DNA of 14,098 nucleotides from JBOFEH01 sp051650265 (GCA_051650265.1 JBOFIR010000266.1:1-14098), one strand, 5' to 3'; positions 7,028-14,098 are shown, counted from the stretch's first letter. The notes: a model not told the origin generated them from the letters alone. Numbers and translations: made by a program.

Positions 7028-7204
7028 ATGACACAAAAAAATCATAATACATCTTCCGAAGAAACACCTATTCAACTCCCACTAGCAGCCATGCTCCCGG
7101 TAGAAAATGTAGGTGCAGGTATTGCCACTCCCATCAATAATCCAGGCACTGGACTTACTGAGTACTTAGGTTGGCGTATGTTTGAGGAAGACACAACGAA
7201 ATAA
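7028..7204 (+). CDS. Small uncharacterised protein (58 aa)
   Basis: I do not recognise this family. The gene has an ATG at 7028 with an AAGGGTG ribosome binding site about 6 nt upstream, a TTGACA box further upstream, and a strong terminator 10 nt after its TAA. It is therefore a complete stand-alone transcription unit. The protein has a polar N-terminus rich in Asn, Thr, Ser and Glu (about residues 1-15), then a hydrophobic/proline segment (IQLPLAAMLPVENVGAG, 15-31), a turn-rich stretch (TPINNPGTG, 34-42) and an acidic end (MFEEDTTK). There is no Cys, no signal peptide and no membrane helix. A short soluble protein of this size could be a spore or envelope component or a peptide precursor. 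None of these is shown by the sequence, and no modification enzymes of known RiPP type lie beside it. Confidence 0.6.
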   Translation: MTQKNHNTSSEETPIQLPLAAMLPVENVGAGIATPINNPGTGLTEYLGWRMFEEDTTK

Positions 7205-7214
7205 CTCCTAACAA

Positions 7215-7250
7215 AAAGAGGGCACTTAGAATCATCCAAGCGCCCTCTTT
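7215..7250. terminator. Strong bidirectional Rho-independent terminator
   Basis: AAAGAGGGC (7215-7223) pairs with GCCCTCTTT (7242-7250). The loop is partly closed by CTT/AAG pairing. A-rich and T-rich flanks give a T-run on either strand (AAAAAGAGGG / CCCTCTTTC). It ends both the 58-codon gene on the plus strand and the rsmH/RNase H-like pair on the minus strand. Confidence 0.85.
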
Positions 7251-7251
7251 C

Positions 7252-7725
7252 TTATTCATTAACCTTATCACATACCAATTTATTAAGATGTCCCATGTGC
7301 TTAGCAACTGCATCATCCTCACGGTACTTCTTCTCAAATCCATGTACTGTGAAACTATGACAACATCCGATCAGCTCACCAATCTCTTGCCATTCTTCTT
7401 GGTATTTCTCTTCTTGATTGGTAATAAGCTTACCTGTTTGTGCGTAGTCTTGCTCCCACTTCATCAGTGTCTTTACTAAGTGCTCATTGTGTACATAGAG
7501 CTCAAGGAGCTTGTCCTCACCTAGACGCTCACTCGCTTCTAAGTCAAGAAGTGCGTTCATGAGTGCTGCAAGCTCTAAGCGTACACCATTTCCTTCTAGA
7601 TCAATTGTGTACGCATCTTCTTCTATTTGCTCACCTTCACAAATCATATGTGCACACACACTAACTGTCTTATCATCTCTTACTCTTCTATTTGCTTTAC
7701 AATATAATTTAATTGTATCCATCAT
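7252..7725 (-). CDS. RNase H-like fold protein lacking the catalytic acids (tentative)
   Basis: A 157-aa soluble protein with no family I can name from motifs. By eye it follows the layout of ribonuclease HI. The opening strand TIKLYCKAN corresponds to the VEIYTDG strand. VRLELAALMNALLDL corresponds to the RMELMAAIEAL helix. LLELYVHNEHLVKTLMKW corresponds to the VTLYTDSQYVVNGITKW strand and helix, and the FTVHG...VAKHMGHLNKLV end to WVKGH...NERADELA. The first and third catalytic aspartates appear replaced (Cys in LYC, His in VHN), and the last is not obvious. If the match is right it is a non-catalytic relative. The ATG at 7725 has AAGGGG 7 nt upstream. The gene begins 16 nt after the rsmH stop, so the two are almost certainly co-transcribed, suggesting a role linked to rRNA or nucleic acid binding. 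Confidence 0.7.
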   Translation of the reverse strand: MMDTIKLYCKANRRVRDDKTVSVCAHMICEGEQIEEDAYTIDLEGNGVRLELAALMNALLDLEASERLGEDKLLELYVHNEHLVKTLMKWEQDYAQTGKLITNQEEKYQEEWQEIGELIGCCHSFTVHGFEKKYREDDAVAKHMGHLNKLVCDKVNE

Positions 7726-7741
7726 TTCATGTCCCCTTATA

Positions 7742-8797
7742 CTAGGCGCGTACCGCCCATCTCATTTTTGTACAACGCGCTCTACCATTTCTATTGCACT
7801 CTTCTATAGAGGGTCTAATGACATCCTTTGCAATGTCACTGTATGCGCCTTCTTTTAAAAATCTCTTGAAAGTCTTTTTCACCAGGCGATCTTCACCTGA
7901 GTGGAATGTTAAAATAGCTACACGTCCACCTGGTGCTAATACCTCTGGTAGTTTTTCTAAAAATGCTTCTAGCACTTCAAATTCACTATTCACATCAATT
8001 CTCAGTGCTTGGAACGTTCTCTGACAAGCTTTCTTGATCATCTTGTCCCGTTCTCTCTCTGGCAAATTCGCCAATGCTTCTTCTATGATAAGACGTAGAT
8101 CTGTTGTTGTCTGGATCTTATCACCTTTTTTGATATGGCGTACAACACCTTGTGCAATTTCTGTTGCATAAGGCTCATCTGCATTTTCAATGAGCATCCC
8201 CTCAAGTTCATCAAAGGTAATATCTTCAAGTCGCTCTGCAGCAGACACACCTTTTTCTGGATTGAGTCGTAAGTCCAATGGCCCATCGAATTTGTAAGTG
8301 AACCCTCGTTCTGGATTATCTATCTGCATGGAAGATACACCAAGGTCTGCCAATATGAAATCAAACTTCTTCCCTTGCTCTTGTGACACAAGGTCGATAT
8401 TGCAGAAGTTCTGAGGAATAATTGTCAGAATATCTGGTCCAAATCCTCTCTCTTGTAAGCGTGCCTTTGTCTTCACAATTTCAATAGGATCTACATCTAA
8501 TGCATACAGATGGCCTTCACCCTTTAGACACTTCAGCATCTCTGTTGAGTGACCGCCATATCCCAATGTGGCATCGAGTCCTACATCACCTGGCTTGATC
8601 TGTAAAAATGCTAGTATTTCATCCACACATATAGAGATATGCATCCCTGCTGGTGTACTACCTTTTTGTTTGACACGCTCGACTGTATCTGCATATTTAT
8701 CGGGTTGATGCTCTTTATATTTTTCACTAAACTTTCTAGGATGCGTTCCTTTATATCTTACTCTTCTTTTGTACTGAGGTTGTTGTTGATTCTCCAT
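7742..8797 (-). CDS. rsmH: RsmH-family 16S rRNA (cytosine-N4)-methyltransferase with N-terminal extension
   Basis: SAM-dependent methyltransferase of the RsmH/MraW family, which N4-methylates C1402 of 16S rRNA in the decoding centre. Visible family motifs are DATLGYGGHSTEML (75-88, SAM binding), ALDVDP (99-104), ADLGVSSMQIDNPERGFTYK (150-169), FDGPLDLRLNP (170-180), TFQALRIDVN and LTFHSGEDRLVK (canonical HSLEDR). The C-terminal NGRARCTKMRWA matches the usual ARSAKLR end. At 351 aa it is about 40 residues longer than usual. The extra part is a basic N-terminus (KRRVRYKGTHPRKFSEKYKEH) before the usual start of the domain at about residue 50. It is not in a division/cell-wall (dcw) cluster, where rsmH normally sits, so it may be a second copy or lineage-specific paralogue. 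AAGAGG precedes the ATG. The TTGACA promoter upstream serves it and the RNase H-like gene downstream. Confidence 0.92.
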   Translation of the reverse strand: MENQQQPQYKRRVRYKGTHPRKFSEKYKEHQPDKYADTVERVKQKGSTPAGMHISICVDEILAFLQIKPGDVGLDATLGYGGHSTEMLKCLKGEGHLYALDVDPIEIVKTKARLQERGFGPDILTIIPQNFCNIDLVSQEQGKKFDFILADLGVSSMQIDNPERGFTYKFDGPLDLRLNPEKGVSAAERLEDITFDELEGMLIENADEPYATEIAQGVVRHIKKGDKIQTTTDLRLIIEEALANLPERERDKMIKKACQRTFQALRIDVNSEFEVLEAFLEKLPEVLAPGGRVAILTFHSGEDRLVKKTFKRFLKEGAYSDIAKDVIRPSIEECNRNGRARCTKMRWAVRA

Positions 8798-8826
8798 AAG
8801 TACCTCTTTTCATGACCTATTTTCTC

Positions 8827-8856
8827 AATCTAAACATATTTGTGGACAAATGTCAA
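8827..8856 (-). promoter_or_regulatory. Promoter of rsmH and the RNase H-like gene
   Basis: Minus-strand reading gives a perfect -35 TTGACA (8856-8851), an 18-nt spacer and a -10 TAGATT (8832-8827), 30 nt from the rsmH start codon. The -10 matches four of six consensus bases. Confidence 0.5.
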
Positions 8857-8881
8857 CCACCCTTGCCAAGGCGCAGGTGGT
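8856..8881 (-). terminator. Possible weak terminator after the helicase gene
   Basis: On the minus strand, 17 nt after the helicase stop, ACCAC (8881-8877) pairs with GTGGT (8860-8856). It encloses a second small hairpin CCTT-GGC-AAGG (8871-8861). No T-run follows, and the right arm touches the -35 box of the rsmH promoter. Helicase transcripts may therefore partly read into rsmH. Confidence 0.3.
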
Positions 8882-8897
8882 CAACTAAATCCTGCTA

Positions 8898-10805
8898 TTA
8901 TTCAATTGTCGCGTCCTTAGGTAGTGCGCCTAAAACTATACTTTCCCATGGTGTGCCAAGTACTTCATCCATAAAGACAATTTTCCCTCTATCTTCCTCT
9001 GTTCGGATGAGTCTCCCACAGCCCTGTTTGAGCTTCAATCCCATAGCAGGATAATCCACTGTCTGCACAGGGTCAAGTCCTTGCTCTTTTGCATCTTTTC
9101 TCTGTGCTTCAATAAGTGGATCTAACTCTGGGAATGGGAGCTGCCAGATTACAACCAATGTCAGCGCATCACCTGGCACATCAATTCCCTCCCAGAAATC
9201 TGAACCTACCAATACAGCTGTTTCTTCCTCTTTGAATCTTCTCACGAGATACCCTCTATCTCCCTCATCTTCATATAATACCTCAAAAGGTAGTTCGTAT
9301 CCCTTCAGCTGTTGTCTCATTTGACGCACTTCACGTAGTGAGCGTGTGAGTACGAGTGCACGTCCACCATTCTCCTTAAGCATCGCTACAAGTTGATCGA
9401 TACGATCTAATGCATCTGCTGAGGCAAATGAGATTGTGACCTGCTCTTCCATATTAAACGGACTTCCGATCGTAGCGTGAGATGGTGATTTGAGTCCCAT
9501 CGTACGAATAAAATACGTAAAGTCCCCCTCATTACTCAGTGTTGCTGAACTAAAGATGACTGGTAAAGACTTTTTATACAAAGCCTTGTTGAGCATCATC
9601 GTCAAGTTCCTTGGTACGACGAAAAAGCTACCGTCTCTTTGATCAACCCATGCGACAACGTCTTCCCCTTCAGTCTTACATAGTTGCGTTAAGCCACGCA
9701 TTGCACCCTCAATCTGACCTTCATAGGCTTGAATCAAAGGTATAGGCATAGACTCTAAGTAGAGCTCCTGCTCAATCTGAAGCTCGATCAGTAATTGATC
9801 AAGGCTTGCGCGTAGGCTACGCGCCGCACCTAATAAGCTCATATCAACTTCTACACTAAGACGCCCCTCAGCTTCCCCTGCTACAGCTGATTTTTCAAGT
9901 ACTTTGAAGAAGCCAGTCGTTGCTTCCTCTAGGGTTGCTGTCGCTGTATGTAGCGCATTTCTCGCCCCTTGGATATCTTCTAATGAAGCAATAATTGCTT
10001 CCATCTCTTCTTTGATCAGCTGCTCGCCTGCTTGCATTGCTGCAGGTAGCATAATCTTATGTCCTTCATCAAAGATAACTGCAGAGTAATTTGGTAAAAT
10101 TGGCATATGTCCACTTTCAATCTTTTCTTCACGTGTCCATAAGTCTTGGAAAAATGTCTCATGATCCACAATGATTAAATCTACAGCGGCTCTATAATGC
10201 TCTCTTGCACGTACAAGTTTACAGTAACCACGGTTTACACAGACATCACAAGACATGGAATCATTCCAAGCAATCTTCTTCCATACGCGATCTGGAATCG
10301 TTGGAATCTCAGAACGCTCGCCTCTGCGTGTTTTGCCGAGCCACTGATGAATTTCCTCTGAAAGCTCACCTGCCTCTTCAAGGCTTGCACTTGCATGTAC
10401 ATCACAGATATACTGTCTTGGATCTTTTGCCATTCTGGCATCTACCTCTAGTCCAAGCAACTTCGATAACTTATTGATATCACCAGTCTCGGCAGCAAGT
10501 TGCTCTTGCAATGCAGGTGATGCACAAGAAATCACTACTGGCTTGCCTGTGTATCTCGCATAAGGTATCGCTGACAATAAATAAGCAAATGTCTTGCCGG
10601 TTCCAAGGCCTGCCTCTGCTAAATGTACTTTTTTATCACGAAAGGCATCCGCAATCTGAAAGGCTGTAAAGATCTGCTCGTCTCTCACTTCATATTCATG
10701 TTCTGGAAGGATATCATATAAGACATCACCAATCCACTCTATTAATTTTTCATGGAAGCCATTGGTACCGCCGTACTCAAATGGCATTTTTACTTTTGCG
10801 CGCAT
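8898..10805 (-). CDS. DinG/YpvA-like ATP-dependent helicase (XPD/Rad3 family, Fe-S)
   Basis: A 635-aa superfamily 2 DNA helicase of the XPD/DinG group, expected to unwind DNA 5'-3' in repair or recombination. Motif I/Walker A is EAGLGTGKT (64-72). Four cysteines, Cys134, 186, 189 and 195, lie between motifs I and II and are placed as the [4Fe-4S] ligands of XPD-type helicases. Motif II is FDEGHK (245-250), a DEGH variant of DEAH. The C-terminal lobe has SSATLSN, VGSDFWEGIDVPG and motif VI QGCGRLIRT (594-602). No N-terminal exonuclease domain is present, unlike Bacillus-type DinG. The length matches Bacillus YpvA. The ATG follows AGGAG at 9 nt. It has its own promoter, divergent from the SDR gene. 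Confidence 0.92.
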   Translation of the reverse strand: MRAKVKMPFEYGGTNGFHEKLIEWIGDVLYDILPEHEYEVRDEQIFTAFQIADAFRDKKVHLAEAGLGTGKTFAYLLSAIPYARYTGKPVVISCASPALQEQLAAETGDINKLSKLLGLEVDARMAKDPRQYICDVHASASLEEAGELSEEIHQWLGKTRRGERSEIPTIPDRVWKKIAWNDSMSCDVCVNRGYCKLVRAREHYRAAVDLIIVDHETFFQDLWTREEKIESGHMPILPNYSAVIFDEGHKIMLPAAMQAGEQLIKEEMEAIIASLEDIQGARNALHTATATLEEATTGFFKVLEKSAVAGEAEGRLSVEVDMSLLGAARSLRASLDQLLIELQIEQELYLESMPIPLIQAYEGQIEGAMRGLTQLCKTEGEDVVAWVDQRDGSFFVVPRNLTMMLNKALYKKSLPVIFSSATLSNEGDFTYFIRTMGLKSPSHATIGSPFNMEEQVTISFASADALDRIDQLVAMLKENGGRALVLTRSLREVRQMRQQLKGYELPFEVLYEDEGDRGYLVRRFKEEETAVLVGSDFWEGIDVPGDALTLVVIWQLPFPELDPLIEAQRKDAKEQGLDPVQTVDYPAMGLKLKQGCGRLIRTEEDRGKIVFMDEVLGTPWESIVLGALPKDATIE

Positions 10806-10867
10806 ATCTTTTTTCTCCTATTGGGTGACTTCAATTTCTATCGCTAAGCTTTATAGCACTAATCGCA

Positions 10868-10896
10868 ATTATATCAAGGCTTGAGACTTTCTTCAA
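10868..10896 (-). promoter_or_regulatory. Promoter of the helicase gene
   Basis: Minus-strand reading: -35 TTGAAG (10896-10891), exactly 17 nt, then a perfect -10 TATAAT (10873-10868), about 62 nt before the start codon at 10805. Confidence 0.6.
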
Positions 10897-10908
10897 GTTA
10901 CATTTTAG

Positions 10909-10917
10909 TGGTATAAT
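10909..10917 (+). promoter_or_regulatory. Extended -10 promoter of the SDR gene
   Basis: TGGTATAAT combines an extended -10 TG with a perfect TATAAT hexamer (10912-10917), 32 nt before the GTG start at 10950. No recognisable -35 hexamer is at the right distance, which is acceptable for an extended -10 promoter. It is back to back with the helicase promoter. Confidence 0.55.
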
Positions 10918-10949
10918 GATTTTATCTTTTATTAATAAGGAGGTTTATT

Positions 10950-11810
10950 GTGAAAAAAATGCTTATTACAGGCGCTCACGGTTTTTTAGCGTCTCGCTTT
11001 ATTGACTACTATAAAAATATTTTTCAGATCACTGCCCTTGCCCGCTATGACCTGTGTTTGACAGATGAAGCGGCTGTAAATGATTACTTTAGCACCCATT
11101 CCTATGACTTTGTCTTTCACTGTGCAGCAATCGCAGATACTGGTATGTGTGAAAATAACCCTGAACTAGCCTATCAGGTCAATACAGAGGCAACACGTTA
11201 CATTGCCCAAGGATGTGCAGCGCAAGGTGCAACGCTGATCTTTGCAAGTAGTGAGCAGGTGTATAATGGCAATCACGAAGACGGTCCCTATACAGAAGAT
11301 ACCGTGCCCAATCCCAACACAGTTTATGCCCATACCAAACTCGAAGCAGAACAACATATTCAGTCCCGTCTTGCAAATCATTACATACTACGTCTCCCTT
11401 GGCTCTTTGGTTTTCCTGAGCGTTTCAAAAAAACGAACCCAAACATACTCATGAACACACAAAAAGCATTATGCTTCAATACACCTCTGGCACTTGCTGC
11501 CAATGAATACCGTAGTATGACCTATATCTATGATCTGATTGACAACTTAGGTAAACTATTAGAACTTCCTTATGGCATCTACAACTTTGGAAGTGAGAAT
11601 AACGACGCTTCCACCTATGAGATTGGCCAGTTTATCTGTGAAGTGATGGGTGCCGGGGAACGTGCAGCCGATCTCCTCATTAAAGATGTAGACCGCTACA
11701 AAGATCACCCACGCGATCTGCGCATCACAAATACAAAGCTTCAACGCTATGGGATTCACTTTCCTACCACAAAAGAAGGACTCATCAAATGCCTCACTGA
11801 ATTTAAATAG
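10950..11810 (+). CDS. SDR family NAD(P)-dependent sugar-nucleotide reductase/epimerase, RmlD-like
   Basis: A 286-aa extended short-chain dehydrogenase resembling dTDP-4-dehydrorhamnose reductase (RmlD) and related NAD-dependent epimerases, which act on nucleotide-linked sugars in the cytoplasm. The cofactor-binding glycine motif is ITGAHGFLASRF (6-17). FHCAAIADTGMCENNP (56-71) is the usual strand-4 segment. Ser100/101 in FASSEQVY and Tyr126/Lys130 in YAHTK form the catalytic triad. LPWLFG follows, as in RmlD. The length (about 290 aa) fits. The start is GTG with AAGGAGG at 6 nt. It is monocistronic, with an extended -10 promoter and a hairpin terminator, and no other sugar-pathway gene lies nearby. 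The true substrate cannot be read from the sequence, so rmlD is not assigned as a symbol. Confidence 0.88.
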   Translation: MKKMLITGAHGFLASRFIDYYKNIFQITALARYDLCLTDEAAVNDYFSTHSYDFVFHCAAIADTGMCENNPELAYQVNTEATRYIAQGCAAQGATLIFASSEQVYNGNHEDGPYTEDTVPNPNTVYAHTKLEAEQHIQSRLANHYILRLPWLFGFPERFKKTNPNILMNTQKALCFNTPLALAANEYRSMTYIYDLIDNLGKLLELPYGIYNFGSENNDASTYEIGQFICEVMGAGERAADLLIKDVDRYKDHPRDLRITNTKLQRYGIHFPTTKEGLIKCLTEFK

Positions 11811-11819
11811 CAAAAAACA

Positions 11820-11876
11820 GGACTGTTGCAACAACTAACCTCGTTGGTTAATTGTGCACAGTCCCTTTTATTTTTA
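11820..11876. terminator. Bidirectional terminator between the SDR and hydrolase genes
   Basis: GGACTGT (11820-11826) pairs with ACAGTCC (11858-11864). Inside, TAACC/GGTTA pairing extends it into a long imperfect stem. A T-rich tract (11865-11875) follows on the plus strand and an A-run (11812-11817) provides the T-run for minus-strand transcription. It ends the SDR gene and probably the alpha/beta hydrolase gene. Confidence 0.75.
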
Positions 11877-11877
11877 C

Positions 11878-11940
11878 CTATTGTGCTAAATAAGCCAATG
11901 TATAATGAATGGCCATACGGGCTCCTAGTTCCTTAATCGC
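11878..11940 (-). pseudogene. Possible 20-codon gene remnant
   Basis: Between the hydrolase stop and the terminator, the minus strand holds an open stretch ending GARMAIHYTLAYLAQ-stop. The stop is immediately followed by the terminator hairpin. The composition looks protein-like, but a TAA lies just before it in frame and there is no start or ribosome binding site. It may be the tail of a deleted gene or chance. No family is recognised. Confidence 0.2.
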
Positions 11941-11951
11941 TTATTTACACA

Positions 11952-12692
11952 TTACTGCTGTTGCAAGAAGGCTAATGTTTGCTCAACCATCTGCATTTGC
12001 TGCGTTACCACATCTATTTGTGCTTTATTGTCGCCTGGTTGTATACCATACATCCCAAACTGTGCATGATTGCCTCCTATGATCTCTGTAAAAACAGTAG
12101 TCTCCGGAAGGTTCACCTTACTATTTATAATATCTTCTAAGGTAGTTAAGCCATCATTTTCAGCATACAGACTGAGCACCTTAAGTTGACTTGTTGAAAG
12201 ATCAGTTGAAGTAGCTGGATACGAACCAAGTAAAATGAGCCCATCTATTTGTGCCTGGTTATCCTTGGCAAACATAGCTGCACTGACACCTCCCATAGAA
12301 TGCCCCCCTACATACCACGCCTCAATCTCAGGATGCCTTATCATCAGTTCCTCCGCCTTATCACTTTGTGTTAGGGATAAGTTCAGAAACACTTCTGGGA
12401 TAGCTACCAGATAACCCTCCTTCGCCAGTTCATCCGCATAATAGCCGTAAGCCAATGGCTCAACCAGCGCACCTGGGTAAAGGATCACACCTGTTTTTTT
12501 GTCCTTTCCTTGCGCATCAAACACATAAAAGTCACCTTCTTTTGTATATGCAGCATGAGGTACGAGTTCATAGAACTGCTCAGTCGGTGCGTAAGTATCA
12601 TTAGCCCACATAATCATACCGCCAAGACCTAAGAGTACCAATATAACAACTCCTACTAAGGTATATGTAATGATTTTTTTTGATTTTTTCAT
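11952..12692 (-). CDS. Membrane-anchored alpha/beta hydrolase
   Basis: A 246-aa serine hydrolase with an N-terminal lysine-rich end and one hydrophobic segment (about residues 7-29), probably an uncleaved anchor that places the enzyme outside the membrane. The nucleophile elbow is GGHSMGG with Ser132, the acid is likely Asp180 in LYAENDG and the base His209 in GGNHAQFG. VILYPGALVEPLAYGYYADELA (69-90) is the oxyanion-side strand and helix of the Abhydrolase_5 type. The substrate is unknown. The reading frame is open back to an ATG at 12797, but that extension has no ribosome binding site and lacks family features. ATG at 12692 follows GAGGAGGG at about 7 nt and begins a normal signal-anchor, so it is chosen. 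Probably transcribed alone, between hairpins at 12819-12873 and 11820-11876. Confidence 0.9.
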   Translation of the reverse strand: MKKSKKIITYTLVGVVILVLLGLGGMIMWANDTYAPTEQFYELVPHAAYTKEGDFYVFDAQGKDKKTGVILYPGALVEPLAYGYYADELAKEGYLVAIPEVFLNLSLTQSDKAEELMIRHPEIEAWYVGGHSMGGVSAAMFAKDNQAQIDGLILLGSYPATSTDLSTSQLKVLSLYAENDGLTTLEDIINSKVNLPETTVFTEIIGGNHAQFGMYGIQPGDNKAQIDVVTQQMQMVEQTLAFLQQQ

Positions 12693-12818
12693 AGTTATCC
12701 CTCCTCTTTTATATGTTTTAAACCTACATGACATTTCTTCTAGCGTATCATAGCCCCCTCTAAAAAACAATTCATCTTTATAAGGTTTTCTACTCACCAG
12801 TATATCCGTTCATAAATC

Positions 12819-12873
12819 AAAGTCCCTTGTCCATCAATACGTCATTAAGGACCTTTGATCGACAAGAGACTTT
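12819..12873 (-). terminator. Long-stem hairpin after the sensor kinase gene
   Basis: Two 19-nt arms (12819-12837 and 12855-12873) pair with one mismatch and one G-T pair around a 17-nt loop, beginning 25 nt after the kinase stop. On the minus strand the second arm ends GGGACTTTGATTTATG. It is probably a Rho-independent terminator, although the T-run is interrupted. The stem is longer than most terminators. Confidence 0.55.
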
Positions 12874-12897
12874 ACATTCATCATAGATTACACACAC

Positions 12898-14098
12898 CTA
12901 CTGCGTTTTAGGTATAGTAATATTGACTTGTGTTCCCGCACCTTCATGACTTTCAACATCTAAAACATAGGATTCCTCATAATAAATACCTAGTCGCCTA
13001 TTCACGTTACTCAAGCCAATACCTTCAGCATAGCCCGTTTGCTGGTTCATCCTTTGATGTGCTAACTCTTTTTTGATGTATGCTAGTTTTTCTGTTGTGA
13101 TGCCTTCCCCATTATCTTGTACTACAATACGTATCCCCTCTTCTTCATAAATCCTTACATAAATTCTAAGACACTCCCCATCCACTTTTCTGTACTTTAT
13201 ACTATTTTCCAGAATAGGTTGTATGATAAATTTAGGAATCAAATACTGTTTCACCGTATCCTCGCATGCGATTTCAAACATCACACTTGTTCCATATCGA
13301 ATCCTCATTAGTTTGGTATAACTCTTGACAAACTTCAACTCCTCGTCTATGGTCCATATGATAGCGCCACCTCTAAAACTCGCGTTCATGAGTTCTGCCA
13401 GGTTGACCAAAGCATCCCCTACATTTTCAGCACCATTCATTACAGCCATCCACCTGATACTATTGATTGTATTATATAAAAAGTGTGGATTAATTTGCAT
13501 TTGTAATGCTTGCATTTCAAGTAAACTCTTTTCATGTTCTTTCTTTTCAGCTACTTCCATAAAAAACTGGACCTGATCTAGCATATTATTAAACTGTTGA
13601 TTCAACTGTTCTAACTCTTCCACACCTGTATTCACAGTAATTCTTTGATCAATCTGTCCTTCTGAAACCTTTTTCATCACTTGCATCAAGTTTTGTATAG
13701 GTCCCGTATACCGCACAATCCACACGCTAAAGAAAGCCGCCATAATGACTACCGTAACCCCTACAATCAGGATCATAGTATTTCTAATACTTTGCGTATC
13801 ATTGGTATAAACTTGCATAGGTATTTCATGAACCAGAACCCAATCATACTTGGGCAATTTATAATACATCACCTGCAAATCTTTGTCTTCTCTTGTATAC
13901 CTCGTACTCCCATATGAAATCTGGCTGTCAATTGCGTGCATATAAGGAACAGTCTGACCAATGTGCGTTGTATTAACAGAAGATATTTTCACACCAGTCA
14001 TAGCCTCAATAATGGCCACTTCTCCTCCTTTATTATGCTGTGCATTGGCATCATAATAGCCTCTAAACAACTCTTCTTTAAGCATGACTAATATGACG
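12898..14098 (-). CDS. LytS/YesM-type sensor histidine kinase (5' end outside window)
   Basis: C-terminal 399 or so residues of a membrane sensor kinase; the frame stays open to the right edge, so the real start is outside. Numbering from the first Met in view (14085): residues 1-95 are the end of an extracytoplasmic dCache-like sensing domain (TVPYMHAIDSQI, YDWVLVHEIP). A membrane helix at about 103-125 and a HAMP linker at about 127-178 follow. The His_kinase domain carries the phosphoacceptor His201 in QINPHFLYNTINSIRWMA. The ATP-binding domain has N-box ENSIKY (293-298), DNGEGI (324-329) and GIGLSNVNRRLG (355-366). The N-box has Tyr-Arg where relatives usually have His-Gly. Such kinases pair with AraC-type response regulators and commonly control sugar uptake or use; the partner gene is not in the window. 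Confidence 0.92.
   Translation of the reverse strand, partial: VILVMLKEELFRGYYDANAQHNKGGEVAIIEAMTGVKISSVNTTHIGQTVPYMHAIDSQISYGSTRYTREDKDLQVMYYKLPKYDWVLVHEIPMQVYTNDTQSIRNTMILIVGVTVVIMAAFFSVWIVRYTGPIQNLMQVMKKVSEGQIDQRITVNTGVEELEQLNQQFNNMLDQVQFFMEVAEKKEHEKSLLEMQALQMQINPHFLYNTINSIRWMAVMNGAENVGDALVNLAELMNASFRGGAIIWTIDEELKFVKSYTKLMRIRYGTSVMFEIACEDTVKQYLIPKFIIQPILENSIKYRKVDGECLRIYVRIYEEEGIRIVVQDNGEGITTEKLAYIKKELAHQRMNQQTGYAEGIGLSNVNRRLGIYYEESYVLDVESHEGAGTQVNITIPKTQ

Noticed and set aside
7028..7204. RiPP/bacteriocin precursor gene serving the ABC exporter operon
   Set aside because: It is on the opposite strand, separated by another gene and terminators, has no Cys or GG cleavage motif clearly placed, and no modification enzyme is nearby.
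12693..12797. 35-codon N-terminal extension of the alpha/beta hydrolase from ATG 12797
   Set aside because: The internal ATG at 12692 has a strong GGAGG and starts a typical signal-anchor; the extension has no ribosome binding site and would place a charged tail before the membrane segment. The 205-bp gap 12693-12897 otherwise holds only the hairpin.
1..14098. CRISPR arrays, tRNA/rRNA genes, insertion sequences, riboswitches
   Set aside because: No repeated spacer-repeat pattern, no cloverleaf or rRNA segments, no transposase or terminal inverted repeats were seen in reading both strands.

Overview
The window reads as chromosomal DNA of a low-GC Gram-positive anaerobe, most likely a Clostridia/Lachnospirales-type Firmicute. 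The signs are AT-rich intergenic DNA, strong AGGAGG-type ribosome binding sites, A/T-rich Rho-independent terminators, a TetR regulator of the short Firmicute type, a LytS/YesM-like sensor kinase, and a XPD-type helicase resembling Bacillus YpvA. There are no tRNA or rRNA genes, IS elements or CRISPR arrays.

Region 1 (1-1346): a MacB/LolD-type ABC ATPase (minus strand, cut by the left edge) is divergent from a TetR-family regulator (plus strand). A perfect 6-bp inverted repeat lies in the 5' leader of the ATPase gene and is a candidate operator.

Region 2 (1376-6307, all minus): a compact four-gene operon. It begins with a 618-aa phytoene-desaturase/CrtISO-like FAD oxidoreductase carrying an unusual C-terminal cysteine-rich [4Fe-4S] domain. 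Two ABC-2 permeases and an ABC ATPase follow. The genes overlap by 1-4 nt, implying translational coupling. The ATPase has no ATG/GTG/TTG at the position expected from its family; CTG is the best candidate start. My inference is an oxidoreductase plus exporter system acting on one hydrophobic substrate. This is the most interesting part of the window.

Region 3 (6403-7250): a four-helix membrane protein of unknown family (minus), divergent from a stand-alone 58-codon small gene (plus) that ends in a strong bidirectional terminator.

Region 4 (7252-10805, minus): a degenerate RNase H-like protein lies 16 nt downstream of an RsmH-type 16S rRNA methyltransferase with a long basic N-terminal extension. 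Both have a promoter upstream of rsmH. Upstream of them is a DinG/YpvA-like Fe-S helicase with its own promoter.

Region 5 (10950-14098): an RmlD-like SDR sugar-nucleotide reductase (plus), a membrane-anchored alpha/beta hydrolase (minus), and the C-terminal two thirds of a LytS/YesM-type sensor histidine kinase (minus, cut by the right edge). These are separated by hairpin terminators.
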